From: Bradyrhizobium sp.
Lineage (GTDB): Bacteria > Pseudomonadota > Alphaproteobacteria > Rhizobiales > Xanthobacteraceae
Direction of reading: 5' to 3'
Assembly: GCF_004799405.1 (NCBI RefSeq)
Contig: NZ_SSMW01000074.1
Location: 1 to 64,000, forward strand
DNA length: 64,000 nt
A program made the position numbers and the translations under genes. Under the pieces are notes generated by a model. That model saw nothing but the letters and a program-made list of their open reading frames with translations. It had not been told where the DNA came from and made no database searches. This document shows positions 34,792 through 43,301 of the stretch, piece after piece (position 1 is the first letter of the stretch; every line of letters begins with the position of its first letter).

Positions 34792-36039
34792 TTATTCCCG
34801 TCCCTTCGTCGGTATCCTGTTGAACGGAACGTCCTTGTCGACCCTGATATCGCCGGGCAGGCCGAGCACGCGTTCGGCGATGATGTTGCGCATGATCTCG
34901 TCGGTGCCGCCTTCGACGCGGGTGCCGGGCGCACGCAGCAGCATCGCCTGAAATTTTCCGGCGGCTTCCGCATCCTCCGGTCCGCTCAGCACGCCGGCCG
35001 CGCCCTGCAGATCGAGCGCATAGGCCGCGACATCCTGGACCATCGAACCCGCGACCAGCTTGCCGATCGAATTCTCCGGTCCTGGACGCTCGCCCTTCGA
35101 CAGCGCCGAGATCGCGCGCATGCTGGTGTATTTCAGCCCGCTTGCCTTCACCGCCCAGTTGGCGAGTTTCGAGCGCACGCCGCGGTCGTCGATTGCCGGG
35201 CCATCTTCCAGCATCAGGTTGCTGCAAAACTCGAACAGCTCCGGGAAGCCGGTCGCAACCCCGGCGCCGATCGACATGCGTTCGTTCATCAGCGTGGTCA
35301 GCGACACGTTCCAGCCGTCATTGACTTCGCCGAGCCGTTGCGCGTCGGGAATCCGGACATCGGTAAAATAGACTTCGTTGAAGTCGGACTGGCCGTTGGC
35401 CTGCTTGATCGGCTTGATCTCGACGCCGGGGCTTTTCATGTCCAGGAAGAACATGGTGAGTCCCTTGTGCTTGGCCACATTGGGATCGGTGCGCGTCAGC
35501 AGGATGCCGTAGTCGGAATAATGCGCTCCCGAAGTCCAGATCTTCTGGCCGTTGATGATCCAGTCGTCGCCCTTTTTCTCGGCGCGGGTGCGAAGTCCGG
35601 CGACATCGGATCCCCCTGCGGGTTCGGAAAACAACTGGCACCAGATCTTTTCACCCGAGGCCAGCGGCGGCAGGTATTTTCGTTTCTGGTCTTCGCCGGC
35701 GAAGGCCATCATGGTCGGCCCGCACATGCCGTGGCCGATGATGAACATGCCGCTGAGCTTGCCGAAAGCGCCCTCCTCCTGTTGCCAGATCACGCGCTCG
35801 ATCGGCGTAGCGCCGCGCCCGCCGTATTCCTTCGGCCAGTGCAGGCAGGCCCAGCCGGCATCGGCCTTTTTCTTCTGCCAGGCTTTCGCGACCTCGAGGA
35901 TGTTGGCGCCCTTAAGCTGGGTGCGGCCGAGCGAGGATTTGCGCAAATCCTCCTCATATTGCTTGGGCGCATTCGCCGCGATCCAGGCCCTCGCCTCGCT
36001 GCGGAACGCGGCCTCCTGCGGAGTGTCGTCGAAGTTCAT
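34792..36039 (-). CDS. Acyl-CoA dehydrogenase (copy 2 of a tandem pair)
   Basis: 415 residues, colinear with the copy at 33410-34654 and sharing long identical blocks (for example AWQKKKA.AGWACLHWPKEYGG, FSEPAGGSDVAGLRTR, SLTTLMNERMSIGA). Differences cluster in the segment around residues 90-120, which lines the acyl pocket in this family, so the two probably differ in substrate or partner. The C-terminal motif reads VEGGTDEIMRN. Separated from the 375-residue dehydrogenase by 10 bases. Confidence 0.92.
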   Translation of the reverse strand: MNFDDTPQEAAFRSEARAWIAANAPKQYEEDLRKSSLGRTQLKGANILEVAKAWQKKKADAGWACLHWPKEYGGRGATPIERVIWQQEEGAFGKLSGMFIIGHGMCGPTMMAFAGEDQKRKYLPPLASGEKIWCQLFSEPAGGSDVAGLRTRAEKKGDDWIINGQKIWTSGAHYSDYGILLTRTDPNVAKHKGLTMFFLDMKSPGVEIKPIKQANGQSDFNEVYFTDVRIPDAQRLGEVNDGWNVSLTTLMNERMSIGAGVATGFPELFEFCSNLMLEDGPAIDDRGVRSKLANWAVKASGLKYTSMRAISALSKGERPGPENSIGKLVAGSMVQDVAAYALDLQGAAGVLSGPEDAEAAGKFQAMLLRAPGTRVEGGTDEIMRNIIAERVLGLPGDIRVDKDVPFNRIPTKGRE

Positions 36040-36049
36040 TCGCGTGTCC

Positions 36050-37177
36050 TTACGCCGCGTTTCGTTTGCGCATCCGGTCGATCAGCGCGTCTTCCCAATA
36101 AGACAGGCTGCCGAGCGTCAGCGCGGTCGCGTTGGCGCGCCGGTAGTACATATGGCAGTCGAATTCCCAGGTGAAGCCCATCCCGCCGTGGACCTGGATG
36201 TTGTTCTTGGCGCAATGCTGGAACGCCTGCGTCGCGCTGATCCGGGCCGAGGCGGCGGCTTCCGGCAATTCGGAGGCGTTGGTCGAGAGCGCCCAGGCGC
36301 CGTAATAGCAATTCGAGCGCGCCAACGTCGCCGAGACATACATGTCGGCCAGCATATGCTTCACCGCCTGGAACGAGCCGATCGGCCGCCCGAAGGCGAT
36401 GCGGTCGAGCGCATAGTCGCGGCCCATTTCCAGCGCGCGGTCGGCGCCGCCGACCTGCTCGAACGCCATCAAGACCGCAGCGCGGTCGAGCACCTGCGAC
36501 AGGATGCTCCAGCCTTCATTGGCCGGGCCGAGCGGCTCGGCCTTGCAGTTCTTGAAAGTGAGTTCGGCCTGGCCGCGCGAGGGATCGACATTGGTCAATG
36601 TTTTGGCTTCGACGCCATCGGCCTTCATGTCGACCAGGAACAGCGAGACATCGGTCTCGCGTCCGCTCGATCCGGTGCGCGCGGCGACGATGGCAAAATC
36701 CGCGATCGCGCCGTCAGGCACCGGCTTCTTGACGCCGTTGAGGCTGCCGCCGGAGGCCGAGAGCTTGATCGCCTGCGGCGACGGATTGCCGTTGCCTTCG
36801 AATAGCGCCAGCGTGCCGATCGCGCCACCCGACGCGATCAAAGGCAGCCATTTCTGCTGCTGCGACTCGCTGCCCGCGAGCAAAACCGCTTCCGCCGCCA
36901 GATACACCGTCGACGAAAACGGCACCGGCGCCAATGCGCGGCCCATCTCCTCGGCGACTACGCAGAGCTCCAGATGGCCCGCACCCGCGCCGCCGAATTT
37001 TTCCGGGATCGCGACGCCGAGAAAGCCCATCTCGGCGAGGCCCTTCCACAATTCGCGGTCGTAGGCTTCCTTGCCGTCAAGCACGGTGCGCACCGCCTTG
37101 GGCGGACATTTCTCGGCGAGATATTTGCGAGCCTCGTCGCGCAGCTGCTTCTGGTCGTCGGAGAAATCGAAATTCAT
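36050..37177 (-). CDS. Acyl-CoA dehydrogenase family protein lacking the usual catalytic Glu
   Basis: 375 residues with the dehydrogenase fold (MGFLGVAIPEKFGGAGAGHLELCVVAEEMGRAL, IGTLALFEGNG, SQVLDRAAVLMAFEQVGGADRALEMGRDYALDRIAFGRPIGSFQAVKHMLADM in blocks). At both alternative catalytic positions there is no Glu: the helix has LDRAAVL and the C-terminal segment reads GGMGFTWEFDCHMYYRR without a YEGT/GTDE motif. Such subunits form alpha2-beta2 dehydrogenases with an active partner in steroid and alicyclic acid pathways. The tandem 414/415-residue proteins encoded downstream are the obvious partners (inference). Confidence 0.88.
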   Translation of the reverse strand: MNFDFSDDQKQLRDEARKYLAEKCPPKAVRTVLDGKEAYDRELWKGLAEMGFLGVAIPEKFGGAGAGHLELCVVAEEMGRALAPVPFSSTVYLAAEAVLLAGSESQQQKWLPLIASGGAIGTLALFEGNGNPSPQAIKLSASGGSLNGVKKPVPDGAIADFAIVAARTGSSGRETDVSLFLVDMKADGVEAKTLTNVDPSRGQAELTFKNCKAEPLGPANEGWSILSQVLDRAAVLMAFEQVGGADRALEMGRDYALDRIAFGRPIGSFQAVKHMLADMYVSATLARSNCYYGAWALSTNASELPEAAASARISATQAFQHCAKNNIQVHGGMGFTWEFDCHMYYRRANATALTLGSLSYWEDALIDRMRKRNAA

Positions 37178-37197
37178 GGCGGGATACTACCTTTGCT

Positions 37198-37207
37198 TGA
37201 CCGGTCA
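37198..37207. promoter_or_regulatory. Palindrome TGACCGGTCA
   Basis: Perfect 10-bp palindrome within CTTGACCGGTCAGCGG, in the short gap between the SDR stop and the 375-residue dehydrogenase start. TetR-type repressors often bind TGACCGGTCA-like half-site pairs. It could also be chance. Confidence 0.25.
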
Positions 37208-37221
37208 GCGGTTGAACCGAA

Positions 37222-37980
37222 CTACCTTGGCGCCATGCGGATGGCGCCGTCGAGGCGGATGGTCTCGCCGTTGAGCATCGCGTTCTCCACGATGTGCACC
37301 GCGAGGTTGCCGTATTCGGCGGCATCGCCAAGCCGCGCCGGATGTGGCACCTGCGCGCCGAGGCTCTTGCGCGCTTCCTCGTTCAGCCCCATCAACAGCG
37401 GCGTCAGGAACAGGCCCGGCGCGATGGTGTTGACGCGTATCTTCTGGCTGGCGAGGTCGCGCGCCGCGGGAAGGGTCAGACCGACCACGCCGCCCTTCGA
37501 GGCGGCGTAGGCGATCTGGCCGATCTGGCCTTCATAGGCCGCGACGCTGGCGGTGTTGATGATGACGCCGCGCTCTTCGCCGATCGGCTCCGCCGTCACC
37601 AGGCGTTCGGCAAACAGCCGCAGGCAGTTGAAGGTGCCGATCAGGTTGACGTTGATGATGCGCACGAATTTCGCCAGCGGATAGACGCCATCCTTGCCGA
37701 CGATGCGCTGCGAGCCGCCGATGCCGGCGCAGTTCATCAGCACGCGGGCGACGCCGTGGGAGGCTTCCGCCTTCGCAATCCCCTCCTTGACCTGCTCTTC
37801 ACTGGTCACGTCGGCGTGGATGGCAACGCCCTTTACCTCGGCCGCGACCTTTTCGGCATTCTCCTTGCTCTGGTCGAGCACGGCGATTTTCGCACCCTTG
37901 GCAGCCATGGCGCGCGCGGTGGCGGCGCCAAGACCGGAGCCCCCGCCCGTGATGAGAACGGCAACATCTTTCAACTGCAT
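37222..37980 (-). CDS. Short-chain dehydrogenase, 3-hydroxyacyl-CoA dehydrogenase type-2-like
   Basis: 252-residue SDR with TGGGSGLGAATARAMA, cofactor Asp (IAVLDQSKEN), MNCAGIGG, Ser in NTASVAAYEG and YAASK, and the APGLFLTPLLMGL end. Closely related to the SDR at 10592-11353. In this operon it would carry out the NAD-dependent 3-hydroxyacyl-CoA oxidation after dehydrogenation and hydration. Confidence 0.88.
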   Translation of the reverse strand: MQLKDVAVLITGGGSGLGAATARAMAAKGAKIAVLDQSKENAEKVAAEVKGVAIHADVTSEEQVKEGIAKAEASHGVARVLMNCAGIGGSQRIVGKDGVYPLAKFVRIINVNLIGTFNCLRLFAERLVTAEPIGEERGVIINTASVAAYEGQIGQIAYAASKGGVVGLTLPAARDLASQKIRVNTIAPGLFLTPLLMGLNEEARKSLGAQVPHPARLGDAAEYGNLAVHIVENAMLNGETIRLDGAIRMAPR

Positions 37981-38056
37981 GGATCAATCCCTCCCTTTGA
38001 ACTTTTCTTCTGTACGACGAATGACGCGTAGCCAATGGATCAAGGAAACGCCGTAC

Positions 38057-38725
38057 CTATTCGCTATTCGCCACTCGCCCCTTCAACATTCCTCCGCAAA
38101 TCAGCGCTTCCATGTGCCGGATATATTGCCGGCAGACTTCGTCGGTGACGGGACCGACGCCGATCGCGCGCGACATCGCGTGCCGTCCGAAAAACAGATG
38201 GTCGCAGGCGCCGATCAGGCTGGTGTAGAACAGCACCGGATCGATGTTGCGGAATTCGCCGGCTTTGATGCCTTCCGCCAGCAGGCGGCGGTGGAAATCC
38301 AATAGCGGCGCCACAAAGAACTTCGATACCTCGTCGGCGGCCCCGGTGCTGCTTTCATGCAGCAGATAATGGATCAGCCGGTTCATATAGGGGAACTGGC
38401 GATAGGCCCGGATGATGCCAGCGATATGAAGCCTCAGTTTTTCGGTCGGCGTGATCGGCTGCGCCAGCAGATATTCCAGATGCGACACTTCGGTGGCAGC
38501 ATCGCGTGCCAGCAAGGCCAGCAGCAGCCCGTCCTTGTTGCCGAAATGGTATTTCACCAGCGCCGAGTTGACGCCGGATTTCTGCGCGATGTCGCTCAAG
38601 GACACCTCGATCGAGTTACGCTCGATCATCAATTCGCTCGCCGCGATCAGCAATTTCTCCGCGGTGGAATTCTTGCCGCCCGGAAGCCTGCTCGGTACGC
38701 TGGTATTCAACTGCGTCATGCACAA
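38057..38725 (-). CDS. TetR-family transcriptional regulator
   Basis: 222 residues: N-terminal TetR HTH (TAEKLLIAASELMIERNSIEVSLSDIAQKSGVNSALVKYHFGNKDGLLLALL in blocks) and a helical ligand-binding C-terminus with DHLFFGRHAMSRAIG. Divergent from the thiolase gene and located upstream of, and in the same direction as, the SDR/dehydrogenase genes, so it probably represses both, with an acyl-CoA as inducer (typical for TetR proteins in beta-oxidation loci; inferred). Confidence 0.88.
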   Translation of the reverse strand: MCMTQLNTSVPSRLPGGKNSTAEKLLIAASELMIERNSIEVSLSDIAQKSGVNSALVKYHFGNKDGLLLALLARDAATEVSHLEYLLAQPITPTEKLRLHIAGIIRAYRQFPYMNRLIHYLLHESSTGAADEVSKFFVAPLLDFHRRLLAEGIKAGEFRNIDPVLFYTSLIGACDHLFFGRHAMSRAIGVGPVTDEVCRQYIRHMEALICGGMLKGRVANSE

Positions 38726-38777
38726 TCCGACTGGGACAGGCGCGCAGATAACCCGATGCGCAAGCCGTACTCAAGAG

Positions 38778-38797
38778 TTAATTGATTGATTGACTAA
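38778..38797. promoter_or_regulatory. Candidate TetR operator
   Basis: TTAATTGATTGATTGACTAA, an A+T-rich imperfect inverted repeat with three ATTGA steps, lies between the divergent tetR (start 38725) and thiolase (start 38869) genes. The location and the ATTGATTGA character suit a TetR-type site. Confidence 0.4.
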
Positions 38798-38868
38798 AAC
38801 CTGCCTCAGCCCTTAAATCCGGCCCATCATTTCCAGTCCGAACCCAAGAACAATCAGGGAGAACGCAC

Positions 38869-40041
38869 ATGGCCGAGGCTTATATCGTCGCCGCCGCCCG
38901 CACCGCCGGCGGCCGCAAGGGAGGACGCCTCGCAGGATGGCACCCGGCCGATCTCGCCGCTTCCGTGCTGGATTCGCTGGTCGAGCGTTCGGGCGCCAAT
39001 CCCGACCAGATCGAAGACGTCATCATGGGTTGCGTGATGCAGGCCGGCGAGCAGTCCAACAACATCGCGCGCAATGCGATCATGGCATCGAAACTGCCCG
39101 AAAGCGTGCCCGGCACCTCGATCGACCGCCAATGCGGCTCGTCGCAGCAGGCGCTGCATTTCGCGGCCCAGGCGGTCATGTCCGGGACCATGGATGTCGT
39201 GATCGCCGCCGGCGTCGAATCGATGACGCGGGTGCCGATGGGACTTGCCTCATCGCTGCCGGCGAAAAACGGTTTCGGCCACTACAAGAGCCCGAACATC
39301 GAGAAGCGCTATCCCAACATCCAGTTCAGCCAGTTCACCGGCGCCGAAATGATGGCGGAGAAATACGGTCTCTCCAAAGACGAACTCGATACCTACGCCT
39401 ATCAAAGCCACCAGCGTGCGATCGCCGCCACCCAGGCCGGCAAGTTCAGGGACGAGATCATTCCGCTGCAGATCACTCGCGCGGACGGTTCGACCGACAC
39501 CCATCACATCGATGAAGGCATTCGTTTCGACGCCAGCCTCGAGGGCATCCGCAACGTCAAGCTGATCGCCGAGAACGGTAAGCTCACCGCCGCCAGCGCC
39601 AGCCAGATCTGCGACGGCGCCTCCGGCGTGATGGTCGTCAACGAGAAGGGGCTGAAGTCGCTCGGCATCGCGCCAATGGCGCGGATCCATCACATGACCA
39701 TGATGGGCGGCGATCCCGTGATCATGCTGGAGGCTCCGCTTCCGGCCACCGAGCGTGCGCTGAAGAAGGCCGGCATGTCGATCGGCGACATTGACCTGTT
39801 CGAGGTCAACGAGGCCTTTGCCTCGGTGCCGACGGCGTGGCTGAAGACCACCGGCGCCGATCCTTCACGTCTCAACGTCAACGGCGGCGCCATTGCGCTC
39901 GGTCATCCGCTCGGCGGCTCCGGCACCAAGCTGATGACGACGCTGGTTCACGCGCTCAAGCAGCGCAACAAGCGCTACGGGTTGCAGACCATGTGCGAAG
40001 GCGGCGGCATGGCCAATGTGACGATCGTGGAAAGACTGTAG
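38869..40041 (+). CDS. Acetyl-CoA C-acyltransferase (thiolase)
   Basis: 390-residue thiolase with the three catalytic elements: nucleophile Cys89 (DRQCGSSQQALHF), His346 (NGGAIALGHPLGGSG) and Cys376 (TMCEGGGMANV). It cleaves 3-ketoacyl-CoA to acetyl-CoA and a shortened acyl-CoA. It belongs to the degradative group by length and the FEVNEAFASVP motif. Divergent from tetR; the downstream epoxide-hydrolase-like gene is 100 bases away across a palindrome. Confidence 0.93.
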   Translation: MAEAYIVAAARTAGGRKGGRLAGWHPADLAASVLDSLVERSGANPDQIEDVIMGCVMQAGEQSNNIARNAIMASKLPESVPGTSIDRQCGSSQQALHFAAQAVMSGTMDVVIAAGVESMTRVPMGLASSLPAKNGFGHYKSPNIEKRYPNIQFSQFTGAEMMAEKYGLSKDELDTYAYQSHQRAIAATQAGKFRDEIIPLQITRADGSTDTHHIDEGIRFDASLEGIRNVKLIAENGKLTAASASQICDGASGVMVVNEKGLKSLGIAPMARIHHMTMMGGDPVIMLEAPLPATERALKKAGMSIGDIDLFEVNEAFASVPTAWLKTTGADPSRLNVNGGAIALGHPLGGSGTKLMTTLVHALKQRNKRYGLQTMCEGGGMANVTIVERL

Positions 40042-40075
40042 GCGGCACAGTCAAACGGGTGTCGTCCCCGGCCTC

Positions 40076-40110
40076 TTTCCTTCTCCCCTTGCGGGAGAGG
40101 GGAAGAAGGG
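40076..40110. repeat. Palindrome downstream of the thiolase gene
   Basis: CCTTCTCCCCTTGCGGGAGAGGGGAAGAAGG gives a hairpin (CTTCTCCCC/GGGGAAGAAG) of the Bradyrhizobium intergenic class. It may attenuate read-through into the hydrolase gene. Confidence 0.5.
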
Positions 40111-40141
40111 AGGCGCCCCGATCAACAAAGCGGCGAACTGG

Positions 40142-41317
40142 ATGACTGAACCCCTCCCCGACATCCCGCTCCCCTCCACCATCCGCGCGCGCTTCGTCGA
40201 GAGCATCAACGGCCTGCGCATGCATGTGCTGGAAGCCGGCTACGAGACGCGCGGCCGGCCTTGCATCCTGCTGCTGCATGGTTTTCCCGAACTGGCCTAT
40301 AGCTGGCGCAAGGTGATGCCGCGGTTGGCGGCAGCGGGCTATCACGTGATCGCGCCGGACCAGCGCGGCTACGGCCGCACCACCGGCTGGGATGGAAATT
40401 ACGACGGCAACCTCAACTCGTTCCGGCTGCTTAATCTGGTCCGCGACGCGCTGGGCCTTGTCGCTGCGTTCGGCTATCGCAGCGTGGATGCCGTGGTCGG
40501 CCATGATTTCGGCAGTTCGGTCGCCGCCTGGTGCGCGCTGGTGCGGCCGGATGTATTTCGATCGGTCGCACTGATGAGCGCACCGTTTGCGGGGCCGCCG
40601 CCGCTGCCCTTCAACACAGCGGACGCGCCGTTCCAGCCCAAACCCGAAGACCCCGTGCATCGCGAGCTTGCGGCGCTGCCGCGTCCGCGCAAGCATTATC
40701 AATGGTATTACTCGACCCGTGAGGCCGATGCCGACATGCATCGCGCACGGCAAGGCGTGCATGATTTCCTGCGCGCCTATTACCATCACAAGAGCGCGGA
40801 CTGGAAGGACAACAAGCCTTATCCGCTCAAAGGCTGGACCGCGGGCGAGTTGGCAAAACTGCCGACCTATTACGTAATGGATCTGGCCAGGAACATGGCC
40901 GAGACCGTCGCCGAGGAAATGCCGTCGGCCGCCGCGATCGCCACCAACCAATGGCTGCCCGACCGCGAACTGGCGGTCTATAGCGCCGAATATACCCGCA
41001 ATGGATTCCAGGGCGGGCTGCAATGGTATCGCTGCGGCACTTCGGGTGCGTTCACCGCCGAACTCGAAACTTATTCGGGCCGCAGCATCAACGTGCCGTC
41101 CTGTTTCATCTCGGGCAAGCAGGACTGGGGAACCTACCAGCGCCCCGGCGTCTACGAGGCGATGCAGTCGACCGCCTGTACCCGGATGATCGGCTGTCAT
41201 CTGGTCGATGGCGCCGGACATTGGGTGCAACAGGAGCAGCCCGAGCAGGTGAGCCGGTTGCTCATTTCGTTCCTGCAGCAAGCCCACGCGCGCGGTCGAA
41301 TGGATTTGACCTCCTGA
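40142..41317 (+). CDS. Alpha/beta hydrolase, epoxide-hydrolase-like
   Basis: 391 residues. Oxyanion motif HGFPE (46-50), DQRGYGRT, nucleophile Asp122 in GHDFGSS, a helical cap carrying YSAEYTRNGFQGGLQWYR (Tyr typical of epoxide opening), and His360 in GAGHWVQQEQP. An Asp nucleophile with HGFP points to soluble epoxide hydrolase rather than an esterase; about 70 residues longer than bacterial EphA types because of an extended cap. It is positioned after the thiolase in a catabolic locus, so it may open an epoxide or lactone-like intermediate. Confidence 0.85.
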   Translation: MTEPLPDIPLPSTIRARFVESINGLRMHVLEAGYETRGRPCILLLHGFPELAYSWRKVMPRLAAAGYHVIAPDQRGYGRTTGWDGNYDGNLNSFRLLNLVRDALGLVAAFGYRSVDAVVGHDFGSSVAAWCALVRPDVFRSVALMSAPFAGPPPLPFNTADAPFQPKPEDPVHRELAALPRPRKHYQWYYSTREADADMHRARQGVHDFLRAYYHHKSADWKDNKPYPLKGWTAGELAKLPTYYVMDLARNMAETVAEEMPSAAAIATNQWLPDRELAVYSAEYTRNGFQGGLQWYRCGTSGAFTAELETYSGRSINVPSCFISGKQDWGTYQRPGVYEAMQSTACTRMIGCHLVDGAGHWVQQEQPEQVSRLLISFLQQAHARGRMDLTS

Positions 41318-41349
41318 CCATGCCTGCCTATATTTAGAACTATTCTAAA
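41306..41349 (+). promoter_or_regulatory. mbfA promoter with Irr iron control element (ICE)
   Basis: TTGACC at 41306-41311 and TATATT at 41329-41334 are separated by 17 bases, a good sigma-70-type promoter. Overlapping the -10 and predicted start is the perfect palindrome TTTAGAA-CTA-TTCTAAA (41333-41349), the ICE motif bound by the iron-responsive repressor Irr in rhizobia. Irr would block mbfA when iron is scarce. Confidence 0.85.
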
Positions 41350-41368
41350 TTGATAAAAAGGCATCGTC

Positions 41369-42340
41369 GTGAAGAATTTCGCCGATTTGACCGAGCGCGA
41401 AGTGCTGGCGGTTGCGATCTCCTCGGAAGAAGAAGACAGCCGGATCTACATGACGTTCGCGGAAGATCTCGCAGGACGCTATCCGGAGTCGGCCAAGATA
41501 TTCGAGGAGATGGCGGAGGAGGAAACTGGCCATCGCCACCGGTTGCTGGAACTCTATCAGGAGCGTTTCGGCAAGAACCTTCCGCCGATTCGACGGGACA
41601 ATGTGCGGGGATTTTTGCGCCGCCGCCCGATCTGGCTGACCAAGAACCTGTCGCTCGACACCATCCGCAAGGAAGTCGGCACGATGGAGTTCGAAGCCGA
41701 GCGATTCTATGTCAAGGCCGCCGAGCAAACCCAGGATGTCGGCGTTCGCAGGCTACTCGGCGATTTGGCGGAAGCGGAAAAAGGCCACGAGAAAGTCGCG
41801 GCCAGACTGACCGATCAGATCCTCAGTCCGGACGTGCGTGCCGAGGAGGACAAAACCCGCCGGCGCGTGTTCGTGCTGCAATATGTGCAGCCGGGTCTCG
41901 CCGGATTGATGGATGGATCGGTGTCGACGCTGGCGCCGCTGTTCGCCGCGGCCTTTGCGACCCATCAGAACTGGCAGACATTCCTGGTCGGCCTCGCCGC
42001 CTCGATCGGCGCCGGCATCAGCATGGGTTTTGCGGAAGCGCTGTCCGACGATGGATCGCTGACCGGGCGCGGTTCGCCGTGGCTGCGCGGAGCGGCCAGC
42101 GGCGTGATGACGGCGCTTGGCGGTCTCGGTCACTCCATGCCCTATCTGGTACCCGACTCCTGGGCCAATGCGTTCTGGATCGCGACCACGATTGCCGGCG
42201 TCGTGGTGTTCTTCGAATTATGGGCCATCGCCTATATTCGCGCGCGGTACATGGACACACCGTTCCTGCAGGCGGTGTTCCAGATCGTGCTCGGCGGCGT
42301 CATCGTGCTCGCCGTCGGCATTCTCATCGGGGCGGCGTAG
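41369..42340 (+). CDS. mbfA: Membrane-bound ferritin-like iron exporter MbfA
   Basis: 323 residues from GTG 41369. N-terminal erythrin/ferritin-like domain (~1-150) with di-iron Glu/His clusters ([51 protein letters not shown]), then a Ccc1/VIT1-type membrane domain (~165-323; [37 protein letters not shown] and further helices). This fusion is the Bradyrhizobium/Agrobacterium MbfA that exports iron and guards against peroxide stress. Its promoter holds a perfect ICE palindrome, matching known Irr control. The downstream gene begins 18 bases later and may be cotranscribed. Confidence 0.95.
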   Translation: MKNFADLTEREVLAVAISSEEEDSRIYMTFAEDLAGRYPESAKIFEEMAEEETGHRHRLLELYQERFGKNLPPIRRDNVRGFLRRRPIWLTKNLSLDTIRKEVGTMEFEAERFYVKAAEQTQDVGVRRLLGDLAEAEKGHEKVAARLTDQILSPDVRAEEDKTRRRVFVLQYVQPGLAGLMDGSVSTLAPLFAAAFATHQNWQTFLVGLAASIGAGISMGFAEALSDDGSLTGRGSPWLRGAASGVMTALGGLGHSMPYLVPDSWANAFWIATTIAGVVVFFELWAIAYIRARYMDTPFLQAVFQIVLGGVIVLAVGILIGAA

Positions 42341-42358
42341 GCGCACGCCGGAACGATC

Positions 42359-43228
42359 ATGAAACCTTCCAGGCACGCTATGCGGTGTCAGCTCTGCCTG
42401 CTGGCCGGGGCGGCTTTGCCGGTCGCGCTGGCGCAACCGGCGAAGGCCACCGACGAAATCCAGGTCTACAATGCCGACATCGCGGCACCCGGTCAGTTCA
42501 CGATCCAGCAGCATCTCAACTATGTTGCGGTCGGGCTCAAGGATCCGCCGTTTCCAGGCGGCCTCGTCTCCAATCACAGCATCAACGGGACGCCGGAATT
42601 CGCTTACGGCGTCACCGACTGGTGGGAGGTCGGACTATACTTGCCCTTCGCCATCCAGGACCGGCAATTCCTGTCGGACTCCTTCAAGCTGCGGAGCCTG
42701 TTTGTCTCGCCCAACGCCGCGCAGCGCAGTTTTTTCTATGGCGTCAACTTCGAATTCAGCAACACGACGCCGAAATTCTCGCAATCAAGATTTGGGCTGG
42801 AGATACGGCCGATTATCGGCATCCGCAACGCGGACTACGAATTTATCGTTAACCCGATCGTGGACATCAGCTTCGGAAAATATGGCGAGGCCGACTTTAC
42901 GCCCGCAGCACGCCTGGCGCGAAAGCTCGTCCCGGATTTGTCGGTGGGTCTGGAGTATTATGCCGACTTCGGCGAAATCGGGCACTTCGCCAAGCTGGTC
43001 GATCAACAGCACACGCTATTCGCGGTGACCGATTTCAAGCTCGGCGTCTTTGACGTGAATTTCGGCGTTGGCTACGGCTTGACGCCGGCCTCCGATCGCT
43101 TCGTCATCAAGACGATCGTGGGATACGCGTTCCCGGTGCCCAGCGCTAATCCCGCCGCAGGCGACCGCGCCGCCGCCGGACCCGTCAATCCGATGGCGCG
43201 CCCCTCGTCACGGCTCGCTCAACCCTGA
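42359..43228 (+). CDS. Putative outer-membrane beta-barrel protein
   Basis: 289 residues with a signal peptide (hydrophobic LCLLAGAALPVALA, cleavage after AKA near residue 30). The mature part is rich in alternating hydrophobic/aromatic strands with Phe/Tyr ends (YGVTDWWEVGLYLPFAI, FFYGVNFEFSNTTPKF, VGYGL...RFVIKTIVGYAFPV), typical of transporter-like or meta-pathway outer-membrane barrels. A Pro/Ala tail follows. It is encoded 18 bases after mbfA, so possibly Irr-regulated; an iron-related role is inference. Confidence 0.68.
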   Translation: MKPSRHAMRCQLCLLAGAALPVALAQPAKATDEIQVYNADIAAPGQFTIQQHLNYVAVGLKDPPFPGGLVSNHSINGTPEFAYGVTDWWEVGLYLPFAIQDRQFLSDSFKLRSLFVSPNAAQRSFFYGVNFEFSNTTPKFSQSRFGLEIRPIIGIRNADYEFIVNPIVDISFGKYGEADFTPAARLARKLVPDLSVGLEYYADFGEIGHFAKLVDQQHTLFAVTDFKLGVFDVNFGVGYGLTPASDRFVIKTIVGYAFPVPSANPAAGDRAAAGPVNPMARPSSRLAQP

Positions 43229-43301
43229 CGGAACGTGTATTACGCGCCGAGCTGTCCGACGCCCTCGGAACAAACCCCGCTCATACAGCTTAGAGAACCT
43301 C

